A stretch of 64,000 bases of DNA from Rhynchopus sp. YZ270_cl-10 (taxonomy: Eukaryota > Euglenozoa > Diplonemea > Diplonemida > Diplonemidae): assembly GCA_964035575.1 (NCBI GenBank), contig OZ037858.1, positions 868,001-932,000 of the forward strand, in the 5' to 3' direction. The notes below the pieces were generated by a model. That model saw only the letters and a list, made by a program, of their open reading frames with translations. It did not search any database and was not told where the DNA came from. Position numbers and translations under genes: made by a program. This document shows, piece after piece, positions 20,898 to 30,306 of the stretch. Each line of letters opens with the position of its first letter. Position 1 is the stretch's first letter.

Positions 20898-23395
20898 ATG
20901 ACAGAGAACAAACAGAAGCGTTGTGTCGTCGGGGAGTGGACTGTGGTAAGCGAAGATGGAAAGGTGTACTTTGAGAACATTAACACAAAGGAGCAGACCG
21001 AGGTTGCACCGCAGGCTATAGTTGATTTGGAGAAGGACCCGCAAGGGTGGACCCAGGTGGGGGAGGTGTATGTGCACAACACTACCGGGAGACGGAATGC
21101 GCAGTGGTTGAAGTGCAAAGACTCCAAGGGACGGTGGTTTTGGAAGAACCGCCAGAGTGGGGAAAAGAAGTGGCAGCTTCCGGCACTGCAGAACACTCCT
21201 GAGACGGAATCCGCGTCGCAGGTTGCAGGGGCGGACTCCTTCCCGCTCTCCCCAGACCGTTCGCAAGCTCTGCACAGCCTGCCCGATTCAAGTCCAAGCA
21301 AGGTAGTGCTTTCTGCCTTTTCAAAGGAAGATTTAGAAGCGCAGTTAGGTTTGTTAGCGACAGAGCGTAACATCGAGGCACAACTGCGGCGGAAGCAGGA
21401 GGAGAAGAACGTAGATCTGCATCGTGTGGTGATGCAGCAGCAGGAACGTATCAATAAGCTGGAGATGCGTACAGCGTCACCACAGCGTGCAGCGACGGAG
21501 TCGCCAAGGCTGCAGGATGAGGGTGCTTCTGCATTTGCACCGTTGCCACCAATGCAGCCATTACCACAGAACGACCTGACCCCACAGCAAGCAGTGCACC
21601 TCGCGCAAGACATCTGTGACAAGGCAGGCGGCGACCTTCTCCTCGCAGACAACAAGGCAGACCCACGCGACATCGCACAGCAGCTCCTCTCGCAGTTCCT
21701 CGGGCGCGCCCAGGCGCAGCCTGCACAGGGCTTCCAACAGAGCTTTCCACAGGGCCTCCAGGGGGGTGTCCAGGGGCAGCAGGCCTTCCCCCAAGGACAG
21801 CAGGGGTTCCCTATGCAGACTGCGCAGCAGGTTGGTCAAGGCCCAGAGCAGGTGATTCAGGTGAACGTTCCGCAAGGGGGGTATGGTGGTGGTGGTGGTG
21901 GTGGTGATGCGCGGGAGTTGGTGCTGAATCTGAACGTGGAGCAGCGTCCTGACGGGCAGATTGTGGTGCATCCGCAAGGGGGGCAGGGGCAGGGGCAGGT
22001 GCAGGTGCAGCAGGTGAACCAGCAGGTGCAGCCTGTGCAGGCACCGGTGTACGCGTCATCCCCAGTACAGCGGCAGGCGAGCGGTAGGGAGGAGATGTTG
22101 GATGTGAACCTGAATGTGTACCATGACGGCAAAGGGGGGATTGTTGCGGTGGAGCCTGGGTATGTTCTTTGCTTTTTTTCATTAAGGTGGCTGGGCTTGG
22201 TTGGGAATAGCTTACACAACTTTCCTTTTGATAGCTCTTTTTCTCTATTCACCAGTAAGTATATGAATGTATCTATTCACCTTTGCCTTGCAGGACCATG
22301 CCCAAAAGCCAAGACGACCTCAGCCCTGATGTGCGGAAGGCGCAGAAGACATTGGAGCGGAAGGAGAAGAAGCGGCGGAAGGAGAGCGACAAGATGCGGA
22401 CGATGATTACCGAGCTGCAGGGGCATATGGGGGAGGTGATGAACTATCAGGTGGCGCAGTACCACTTCCAGATGGAACAGCGCAACACAGACGTGAACAT
22501 GCAGGAGCAGCAGTTTGTGACACAACAGCAGCAGCACGCCGAGCTGCTGCACGCCATACAGAACCGCCTCGAGGGCAACGCCGAGCCCATGGCCCTCCTC
22601 GCACACCAATACTCACAAACCAGCGCCTCACGCGAACAGGGCCAACAGCTCGGCCAACGCTCCTCCCTCTCCCCAGGCATGCTCGACACCTCACAACAGT
22701 TCAGCCAGCACTCCTCTGCCCCAGGCTTCCGCAACTCCCTCTCCCCCATGCAGCCCAAACCTGACCAGCGAGCGTCGTTGACCTCTGCCCCAGGGCTCTA
22801 CGGACAGCAAAGCATGCCATACTCGCAGCGCAGCTCTGTGCAGGAGTATCCTAGCAGCCAGGCCCCTGCGCATTTACGGTCGTCTTTGTCGGCACAGCAG
22901 ATGCGCAACTCTGTGGGGCACCATCAACAACATCACCAACATCAACAACAACAACATCACCCACCCCCCCAACCCCGCTCATCTATGGTAAAATTCGTGG
23001 ACGACGGGACACAGCACACAGGGGTGCCGGGAATGGGTACGCCGTACCAAGGTGTGGGTGGTGAGGATGACTTGCAGTACCTGCACCGTGGGCAGCACTA
23101 CGAACGCTCACCGTCGCCCGTCTCTGTGTTCCGGCAGTACGAGATGGCGGACACGTTCCGGCACCTGCAGAACCTCGCCTCCACACGCCCCTGCCAAGGC
23201 AAGGAACCCATGATGGTGCCACTGCCTGCAGAGCTGCAGCAAGCAGAGCAGGCACGCTACATCGACCCTGACGTCCCCACCCCATGCTCTTCCGCTACAG
23301 GCCCTCCTTACGAAGGAGGGCGACACAAACAGGCAGTGAGTGTTGGGTCCTTTTCAGGTATGTCAAAGGGAATAGAAATACAACCTCATCCTTGA
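20898..23395 (+). CDS. WW-like, Gln-rich low-complexity protein
   Basis: Exons 20898-22159 and 22294-23395 (intron GTATGT...GCAG, 134 bp) join in phase to 787 residues. The N-terminus has two WW-like stretches (WTVVSEDGKVYFENINTKEQ and GRWFWKNRQSGEKKWQLP); the first lacks the second Trp. A coiled coil around 150-200 (EAQLRRKQEEKN) precedes long Gln/Gly/Pro/His-rich low-complexity regions, and a second charged helix opens exon 2 (KAQKTLERKEKKRRKE). This layout fits a scaffold or RNA-binding/condensate-type protein, but no function is assigned. The C-terminus is uncertain: strong donor-like sequences (GTGAGT, GTATGT at 23335-23365) mean a further exon may exist. Confidence 0.75.
22250..22293 (+). 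promoter_or_regulatory. Shared intronic element near the 3' splice site
   Basis: The 19-mer AGTAAGTATATGAATGTAT sits about 20-40 nt upstream of the acceptor of this intron and again in intron 2 of the Rpn11 gene (about 47629-47648). The two introns are otherwise unrelated. Confidence 0.45.
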
Positions 23396-23426
23396 CCGCA
23401 AAAACAGCTCAAAAGTGCAAAATCCA

Positions 23427-24260
23427 TCACTTTTTGGCATTTCTGGGCACTTTTACCCCGAGGTAGCCACCAGCGCGTTTCGCCCCCTTACACTCCCTGT
23501 TCATATTCAAAAAATAAAAAAGGTCCTCCTTTTCAAACGCATTGGCCTTCTTCACCACGAGACCTGCCTGAGCCAGGTTCTCCTCGCGTTTCAAAAAAGC
23601 GGTCACTTGGACCAGTGCAGACACTTGTCCTGTGCTTTCAACACAGCAGTGATCTTGCTGAACCGGTTCCAACAAGTGGCACCGGCCCAGCCGTCACTAG
23701 GTTCGCCGTCAACTACCTTCTTCACCTTCTCCTTGAAGTACGAGAGCAGATGTTGTTGGGTTACTCGCCGTTGAGCTTGTGTTCCTTCATCCATTCCACA
23801 CATTTGTTGTAATCCAGCTCGTAGGATTCGCTCTGAGGGAAGGAAGAGGTCACCTGGTCCGACTACCTCGAGGGTACTGTCGTTGTTGGGTGTAGGAGCC
23901 CGAATCTGGATTCGCGGGTTTGGGGGAGGGTGAAACGTTGAGCTTAGGGTCTTGGTCACCTTCTTGCAAAAGTACATACCATCTGTGTTCACCTGCAGCA
24001 GCAGTATTTCCCCTTCGTCTTCCTTTGAGTCGTAGAGGACGAGCGTGCGGTTTCCTGGTCCGAACCCCTTTGATCGTACCTCTGTCCGTCATGCACGATT
24101 TGTGCGTCTTCGATTCACGCCAGGTCACGGTGACTCTGCTCCCTACACTCAATGAGTTGACGATGTTCTTGATCTCGGTCGCAGGAAGGGTAGGGTGGCA
24201 TTGTCGCAATGCGTTAATCATCATTGCCCAGGTCCCGAGGAAGTATTATTCGCTACCTAG
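23427..24260 (-). mobile_element. Relict of a coding element, possibly tyrosine-recombinase-like
   Basis: The minus strand has protein-like composition over about 830 bp, spread over at least three overlapping frames with several breaks, so it is a fossil. The downstream half recalls a tyrosine-recombinase N-terminal core (an SAM-like helical segment followed by a KKANAFEKEDLFYFL turn). That would suit a DIRS-like or Crypton-like element, but the match is by eye only. It is one of the few minus-strand coding traces in the window, which marks it as inserted. Confidence 0.35.
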
Positions 24261-25003
24261 TGTCGTGCTCGTCTAATCCCGAAAATATAACCCACAGTGT
24301 GTTAAATTGTGGGGTATTTTAACGGTAATTATAAGTTACAATTATTTTGTTACTTCTCTTTTCTACAGCAGGGGGAAGTGGGGTAGGAGAAAAGCGTCGG
24401 TCCATCCAGCTGTAAGGGCAACCCTCAGAGGTCAGAGGGGCCGTTTGAGTACTGAGTGAGCAGCAGCAGCAAAACTGGAGTGAAGGGCAAGATGGGATAT
24501 TTTTTTCCGCCCACTAACTGCCAACACTCCCGGGTGTTCCATACCCTGCATTGAGCACAACAGACTTCTCGAGCGGATACATATCCTTAGCAGTCTGCCT
24601 TTTGCACGCGAAGACACTGAGGGTCCCCTGAGGACGATTTTTTTTATTTTTGCGCTATCAAAGCTTCACTTCGTTTTTACTTCGTAGATTTTGTGTTATG
24701 TTCGGTGACCCCCTTCATATTGTACGGTGAGGCGTTTGCACTTCCAACTGCTTTTTCTTCCCCCCTTTTTGTAACCATATACGCCTATTGTTTTGTACCC
24801 CCTTACTCCCTACCTCATTATTGCTCAAACATGGTGACCACGTGCCCCGGTAACATTGCAATAATATGGTACCATGCTGTATGCATTTCATGGTCCATAA
24901 CGCATGTTACCGTATTATCATGTTATGTTACGTAACAAGGAATGTATGCTACCTGCCATATGGTCATAATGAACACAATTCATCACCCCCCCTTTTTTTG
25001 TAC
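24261..25003. other. Intergenic, no gene; partial SINE-like tail
   Basis: AT-rich. The segment at 24723-24750 (ACGGTGAGGCGTTTGCACTT) matches the SINE-like family described at 34872 and 38345. Otherwise nothing identifiable. Confidence 0.5.
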
Positions 25004-26206
25004 GTCTTTTGCCAGGGATATTGCTAACCATCGACCATCGCCCCACTGAATTTGGGGTTCCCCCCCTTTCCATAAACCATCGCACCATCGCCCCACGGTA
25101 ACTAGTGTACTATGGTACTATGGTACTATGGTACTATGGTACTATGGTACTATGGTACTATGGTACTATGGTACTATGGTACTATGGTACTATGGTACTA
25201 TGGTACTATGGTACTATGGTACTATGGTACTATGGTACTATGGTACTATGGTACTATGGTACTATGGTACTATGGTACTATGGTACTATGGTACTATGGT
25301 ACTATGGTACTATGGTACTATGGTACTATGGTACTATGGTACTATGGTACTATGGTACTATGGTACTATGGTACTATGGTACTATGGTACTATGGTACTA
25401 TGGTACTATGGTACTATGGTACTATGGTACTATGGTACTATGGTACTATGGTACTATGGTACTATGGTACTATGGTACTATGGTACTATGGTACTATGGT
25501 ACTATGGTACTATGGTACTATGGTACTATGGTACTATGGTACTATGGTACTATGGTACTATGGTACTATGGTACTATGGTACTATGGTACTATGGTACTA
25601 TGGTACTATGGTACTATGGTACTATGGTACTATGGTACTATGGTACTATGGTACTATGGTACTATGGTACTATGGTACTATGGTACTATGGTACTATGGT
25701 ACTATGGTACTATGGTACTATGGTACTATGCAATTGGTCAAGCGCCGAAGGAAAAGGAAGCATGCAGCATGGCGAAAGACAAAAAGTAGCGTACCGTGCG
25801 CCTGCGGCGCAAGCTTGCAACCCACCCTTCCCATGACAGAGTTTGGCAGTAAAAATGTGCAAATTTAAGCGCAAATTTTAGGAATGTTGCGTACCGTGGC
25901 TTCGCCAGGAACCTTTGGGTACCACGACCGCCGTTGCTTTTGTAAATGTACTGAGGTTACTGATAATTCGTGTGCCCCGTCTGCCTGGTGTAAATATCAG
26001 TGAAGTGCCGAACTCCGCAGTTGGACAACCACGGAATTCATACATTCCGCCGGAGGCCCCCAACTTGAGCTAAGGTGGGGACCCGGGCGCGCGAAGCGCG
26101 CCCGGGCTCGACTGGAAAAAAAAGTCAGCACTCCCCCCCCTTTTTTCGACCATCGCCCCACGAAATCCCAAAATCCCGAAAGTTAGCAATATCCCTGGTC
26201 TTTTGC
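25004..26206. mobile_element. Complete non-autonomous TIR DNA transposon with target-site duplication
   Basis: Terminal inverted repeats of 16 bp, CAGGGATATTGCTAAC at 25013-25028 and its exact complement at 26182-26197, are directly flanked by the 9 bp duplication GTCTTTTGC at 25004-25012 and 26198-26206. The element body is 1,185 bp. A 15 bp subterminal direct repeat CGACCATCGCCCCAC lies near both ends (25032 and 26148) and a third partial copy at about 25083. It encodes no transposase; more than half is the 8 bp satellite at 25108-25730. A 9 bp duplication fits Mutator-like elements; the CAGGG end would also suit hAT, whose duplication is 8 bp. Perfect ends suggest a recent insertion. Confidence 0.88.
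25108..25730. repeat. 8 bp tandem satellite (TACTATGG)n, about 78 copies
   Basis: 623 bp of essentially perfect 8 bp units inside the TIR element. Because 8 is not a multiple of 3 and no unit phase contains a stop, all three + frames stay open, producing spurious repeat peptides. Confidence 0.97.
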
Positions 26207-26475
26207 TTGCACTCATTCGAGCTCATTTCCTTATTTTTTTTTCCCCATCGAACAGAACACCCTCCCACCCCTCTCTCCACTCCACTCCCCTTCAGACAAA
26301 AAAACACACACAAAAAGCTACACACTAAACATTTCTTATATTTTTCTTCATTTTCTTTTTCTCCCCTTCTCACTTTATGAAATAAAGTTTCCGTCTCTCT
26401 CCCTTTCCCCCCTCCCTCCAACAGAGTCTTAGGTTCATCTTCGTCTAATCCTTTTTTTTTCCTCTTCCTCTTCAG

Positions 26476-27756
26476 ATGGAGGAGATGCGCGCTTTGTTAG
26501 CAAGCATTGAAAGGCATGAATCGGTATTAAAAGCAGCACAGGTTCTTCCAGGTGGAGTATGGAATGGAGCAGACTTGGGAAGCTCCCCGCTCTCCCCTTG
26601 GGGTAATTCTGTGTCTTCGTGGCTGTCGTCACCACTACTGTGCACACCTGCGTCGGGACTCTCCTCGGATTCCGCTATAAGCTCTTCCACAGAAACACGC
26701 CCTAAAGAGAAGAAGAAGAAACGCAAGCCACCCCGCGCCATCAGTGTCTCCATCATAGAATGCCGCAGCACCGTTCCGGTAGAGCGTATCGAATCCCCTG
26801 GTGGCATTCTGCAGCAAAACACCTCCTCCTTTGCATTGGACGCAGTGCCCACCCCCCCAAGCAGTGCCCCCAACACTAATAACCCATCTGCATACAAAAT
26901 AGGGCCGGCTCTCGGTCAAGGTCAGTTCGGTACTGTATATAAGGCAGAAGGACCGCAAGGGCAGGTGGCGGTCAAGAAGGTTTCCTTTTTGCCGGAGCAT
27001 ATGCAAAGCAGTATTCCCCAAGAGTTGCAGATTGCGAAGAGTAAACAGCGTCACCCGAATATCATTCACATCCACGACGCGTTTTACGTTGAGGAGCTGC
27101 AGGAGATGTGGATTGTGCAGGAGTTGATGAATTGTAAATCCCTGCACGGTGCGCTTGATAGACTGACCAAGGCAAAACGGCCACGTTCTGTTGCGGAGCA
27201 CGTTGTGGCGGGGATCACAATGCAACTCCTAGGAGCGCTTCACCATCTCCACACCCAAGCAACAGTATACCTGCACAGAGACATCAAACCAGACAACATC
27301 CTCATGAACAGCAAAGGTGAAGTAAAGCTTGGCGACTTCGGCTCCGCACGCTGTGCAGGCGACCTAGGCATAGCCCACACATACGAAGCTGGGTCAGAAG
27401 CCTATATGTCCCCAGAACGCATCAAGGGAGAGGCGTACGGCCCCCCCTCCGATATCTTCAGTGCAGTCTTCGTCGTTGCAGAGCTGCTGAAGGGGAATAA
27501 AACGCAGGAGGGTGATTTCCTGCAGATCATAAACAACCGTGAACGCATGGGGGAGCTCTTTGCCCTGGAGGGTGCAAGCCCGGAGGTGCTCGACTTTGTA
27601 AAGGATGGTCTCAACCCACAGCAAGCCCGCCGCCCTAGTGCAGAACAGCTTCTCCAAAGCGACTTTATTCAAAAGCACTGCACCACCCTTCCAGCAGCGC
27701 AGGACCTAGTGAAGGAGTGGGTGCGTAGCTTGAAAGAACTCTCTCGGTCATCATAG
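26476..27756 (+). CDS. STE-group protein kinase, MAP2K-like
   Basis: 426 residues without introns. The Ser/Pro-rich N-terminus (1-138) includes a basic patch (KEKKKKRKPPR). The kinase domain starts at about 140: glycine loop GQGQFGTVYK (147-156), lysine in VAVKKV (167), HRDIKPDN (267), DFGSAR (287) and SPER (312) for the APE motif. The activation segment ending GSEAYMSPERIKG resembles MAP kinase kinases (GT..YM.PERI), so it is probably a dual-specificity MAP2K-type kinase, though its activation loop is short and divergent. A pyrimidine tract with CAG ends exactly at the ATG (26474-26475), a plausible spliced-leader or cis acceptor giving an almost leaderless mRNA. Confidence 0.88.
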   Translation: MEEMRALLASIERHESVLKAAQVLPGGVWNGADLGSSPLSPWGNSVSSWLSSPLLCTPASGLSSDSAISSSTETRPKEKKKKRKPPRAISVSIIECRSTVPVERIESPGGILQQNTSSFALDAVPTPPSSAPNTNNPSAYKIGPALGQGQFGTVYKAEGPQGQVAVKKVSFLPEHMQSSIPQELQIAKSKQRHPNIIHIHDAFYVEELQEMWIVQELMNCKSLHGALDRLTKAKRPRSVAEHVVAGITMQLLGALHHLHTQATVYLHRDIKPDNILMNSKGEVKLGDFGSARCAGDLGIAHTYEAGSEAYMSPERIKGEAYGPPSDIFSAVFVVAELLKGNKTQEGDFLQIINNRERMGELFALEGASPEVLDFVKDGLNPQQARRPSAEQLLQSDFIQKHCTTLPAAQDLVKEWVRSLKELSRSS

Positions 27757-28371
27757 GAGAAGAACGTTTCAATTTTGAATGCGAGTCAAGAGGAGGAAAA
27801 CTGAGAGGATAGATGGGGCGATAAATATGGAAAATAGCCCTGGAGGGGGGGATAAAGAGGAGAAAATGGAGGGAGTTAATGTTGTTGTGTAGACTTTTAT
27901 GTGTGGTTATCAAAACAAAGCAAAACTTTAAAATAAGAAAAAAAATATATATCTAGGATTGTACCTGTAGGCGTAGTAAAAAAGGAAAGAAAAAATGGAT
28001 GGGTTGGTCGTTAGGTAATCACCGTATCACGGTGTGGATGATCGGGATTGATTCACCGCATTTCCCCCTTTTTTTGATGAGGTTGACAGTTTGAGAGGCT
28101 AAGGATCATCTTACAAAGCCATCCTTTTTGTGAAATGAGCAAGAGGGTCTTAGATTCATTTTATTATGTACTGTACTTCATTGGTCTCGCTACGTAACCC
28201 CCTCTGACAATCACTCCCCCTGCCCCCCCTCCCCCGCCCCACCCCTGGCACCTTGGTTTCCCCTCCCCCCGCCCCCTGCCGCCTTGGTGTTTGTCAACCC
28301 CCCCCTACGTGGTGCGGCTTGTGAAGGGTCACTAGGAGTTCTTCCCCCCCGACACATATCGGCATCACAAA
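27757..28371. other. Intergenic / probable LINE 5' region
   Basis: No gene. Two weak hairpin-tail relics (about 28087 and 28135, ending ATCATCTTAC and TTCATTTTAT). From about 28195 it becomes a C-rich stretch that may be the LINE 5' UTR; the 5' boundary could not be fixed. Confidence 0.45.
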
Positions 28372-30270
28372 ATGTCTTCAAGCTTCGAGGAGCTGCTGAA
28401 GAAGGCCAAAGCCCTTAAGGCTAAGGCAAAATCCCCTCTCGTGCGCCAGAGGCTCCTCGAGATCTTGGGTTTACTCCTCGATCTCGCCTTTGACGACGAG
28501 GACGCAGGCCCCGCCCCCGCCAAACGGCCAAGGTTGGAGCCGGCGCCAACCCCGCCCCCTACAACGAACATCACCAGCAACAGCACCAGCAACAACAACA
28601 ACGACGACGACAACGACAAGGGCATGGACGAGGCCGCCGCACCTACCTTACCGCCCAAAGCGAAAATGCAACAGAAGGAGAAGAAGAAGAAGAACGGCTG
28701 GCAGACCGTGAAGGGGCCGAAGAAGGGCACGCCCCATGCCACCAACGCGCAAAGACCGGCGGACGCTCCTACGCAGTCGCTCCTCCTACGCCAAGAGGAC
28801 TGGGACATCCCGGTGAGGACGGCGCAGGACTTCGAAGACCCTACTCCACCTGCGAGTGGCGTGCTCCTCATCCCGAAGGACACCTCCGACGCCGGGCGGC
28901 ACGAATGGGTTGAGCGTCTGAGGGGACTATCAGTGCTCGCCAAAAACAGCGGATTTGGGCTGGTATCATTCCGCCCACTGTCATCGAACCCGGAGCAGGA
29001 GCAGAAGCTGCCGATGCTCTTCAGCAAAGGCGGCGTGACGGTGTGCCGCGATGTGTACACGTGGTACACCGACGAGGTGAAGCCGAAGGTGAAGTTCGCC
29101 ACCGTGGAGGTACAGGACTCCACCACAGTCATCCAGGCTGTGGTACGGAAGTCGGCCCTGAGCGCCGTTACGCAGAAGCTGCTGAACGACCTGAAGACGG
29201 CCGCCCCAGCTATGGCTGAGCTGGTGAAGAGAGCGACACTGCAGCTGGATGTGAAGACCCAACACAACAGGGTCTTCCACGTCACAACCTACAGTGACAG
29301 GACCGAGGCGTCGGTACGCGTGCCGGTGGCGAAGAAGATGGAGCTACTGCGCAGTAGTGGGAGGTACGGGGTGTTCTGGCGGACCATCTCCTTTGTGAAA
29401 GGGGGATACCAGGAGCCCATCCTCTGGCTCAAGACCGAGGCGACGTTGAAGGAGGCCCTGCGGGTGCACGAGGTGGTGAAGAGCGACGGTGTAGTTTCGG
29501 CCGCCAAGCGGTATGGTTTGCGCATGGGCAGCGGTGACGACCTGGAGAGGTACCGGACGGCAGCAGGCAACTTGGCGTGCGAGCCCCGCGACACCTCGGG
29601 GTTGCTGTACGAAGTGCGTGGTGCCTCTCCCACAGAAGAGGCGGATGATGTGATGCGCTCGCTGCAGTCGTCGTGGCAGTGTGTCTCCCGCAAGTCGTAC
29701 CGCACGAAGGGGTCCCTGGTCCTCATTGTCGAGAGCGCGTCTGCCCCCCAGTGGCCGATCTTATGCAGGAGTAACAGGTCCTCTCTCCATATCACTGAGT
29801 GCACCACGGACGCCTTGCGCCACAAGAAGAGCAAGGGCAAGACCTACGTTGGTGCAGTGAAGCGGCAGAAGGTGACCCTCTCGATGGAGGACTTCCCGGC
29901 GCTGAGCCCTGACCCCAGCAATGCGAGCAGGGGTGTGAAGCGTACTGCGACTGGTCAGCCTGCGCCTGCACCGACACCTGCAACAGCCGACGACCGCTCC
30001 CTCTTCAAGAGGGCGATAGACATGTTCTCCAGGTCCCCGGCCAGAGAGGAGATGGCTGAGGATGTGGAATTGCCTGATGCCGAATCTGAGGAGGGTGATA
30101 AGGAGGAGGTGCATGTGCATGCGTGGAACCAATCACACACAGTGGTGGTGCAGACAAAGGACGCCGCCTGCGCATGTTGTGCGACTAAAATTAAGCACAA
30201 CCACGGCGCCAACAAGTGCCCGGGTTGCGACGCGCTCATCTGTGCCACGTGCTTCGGCAACAGCCAGTGA
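28372..30270 (+). CDS. LINE ORF1 protein
   Basis: 632 residues. An N-terminal helical segment is followed by a low-complexity Asn/Asp/Thr run and a basic stretch (QQKEKKKKNGWQTVKGPKKG). The middle resembles no named family that I recognise; it has long amphipathic stretches that could form an RNA-binding fold. The C-terminus is cysteine-rich (CACCATKIK...KCPGCDALICATC, about residues 597-627), a zinc-binding module that probably binds nucleic acid, as ORF1 proteins of many LINEs do. Acidic residues precede it (EDVELPDAESEEGDKEE). ORF1 proteins coat the element RNA and act as chaperones; that role is inferred from position. Confidence 0.8.
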   Translation: MSSSFEELLKKAKALKAKAKSPLVRQRLLEILGLLLDLAFDDEDAGPAPAKRPRLEPAPTPPPTTNITSNSTSNNNNDDDNDKGMDEAAAPTLPPKAKMQQKEKKKKNGWQTVKGPKKGTPHATNAQRPADAPTQSLLLRQEDWDIPVRTAQDFEDPTPPASGVLLIPKDTSDAGRHEWVERLRGLSVLAKNSGFGLVSFRPLSSNPEQEQKLPMLFSKGGVTVCRDVYTWYTDEVKPKVKFATVEVQDSTTVIQAVVRKSALSAVTQKLLNDLKTAAPAMAELVKRATLQLDVKTQHNRVFHVTTYSDRTEASVRVPVAKKMELLRSSGRYGVFWRTISFVKGGYQEPILWLKTEATLKEALRVHEVVKSDGVVSAAKRYGLRMGSGDDLERYRTAAGNLACEPRDTSGLLYEVRGASPTEEADDVMRSLQSSWQCVSRKSYRTKGSLVLIVESASAPQWPILCRSNRSSLHITECTTDALRHKKSKGKTYVGAVKRQKVTLSMEDFPALSPDPSNASRGVKRTATGQPAPAPTPATADDRSLFKRAIDMFSRSPAREEMAEDVELPDAESEEGDKEEVHVHAWNQSHTVVVQTKDAACACCATKIKHNHGANKCPGCDALICATCFGNSQ

Positions 30271-30306
30271 CTTGACCCCAAGCTCGTTAAGCATGTGACT
30301 ACCACC

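Noticed and set aside
25108-25730. CRISPR-like array
   Set aside because: Head-to-tail 8 bp units without spacers; eukaryotic satellite.
25105-25868. Three overlapping repeat-peptide ORFs of about 225-246 residues
   Set aside because: They arise from the stop-free 8 bp satellite read in three frames, not from a gene.
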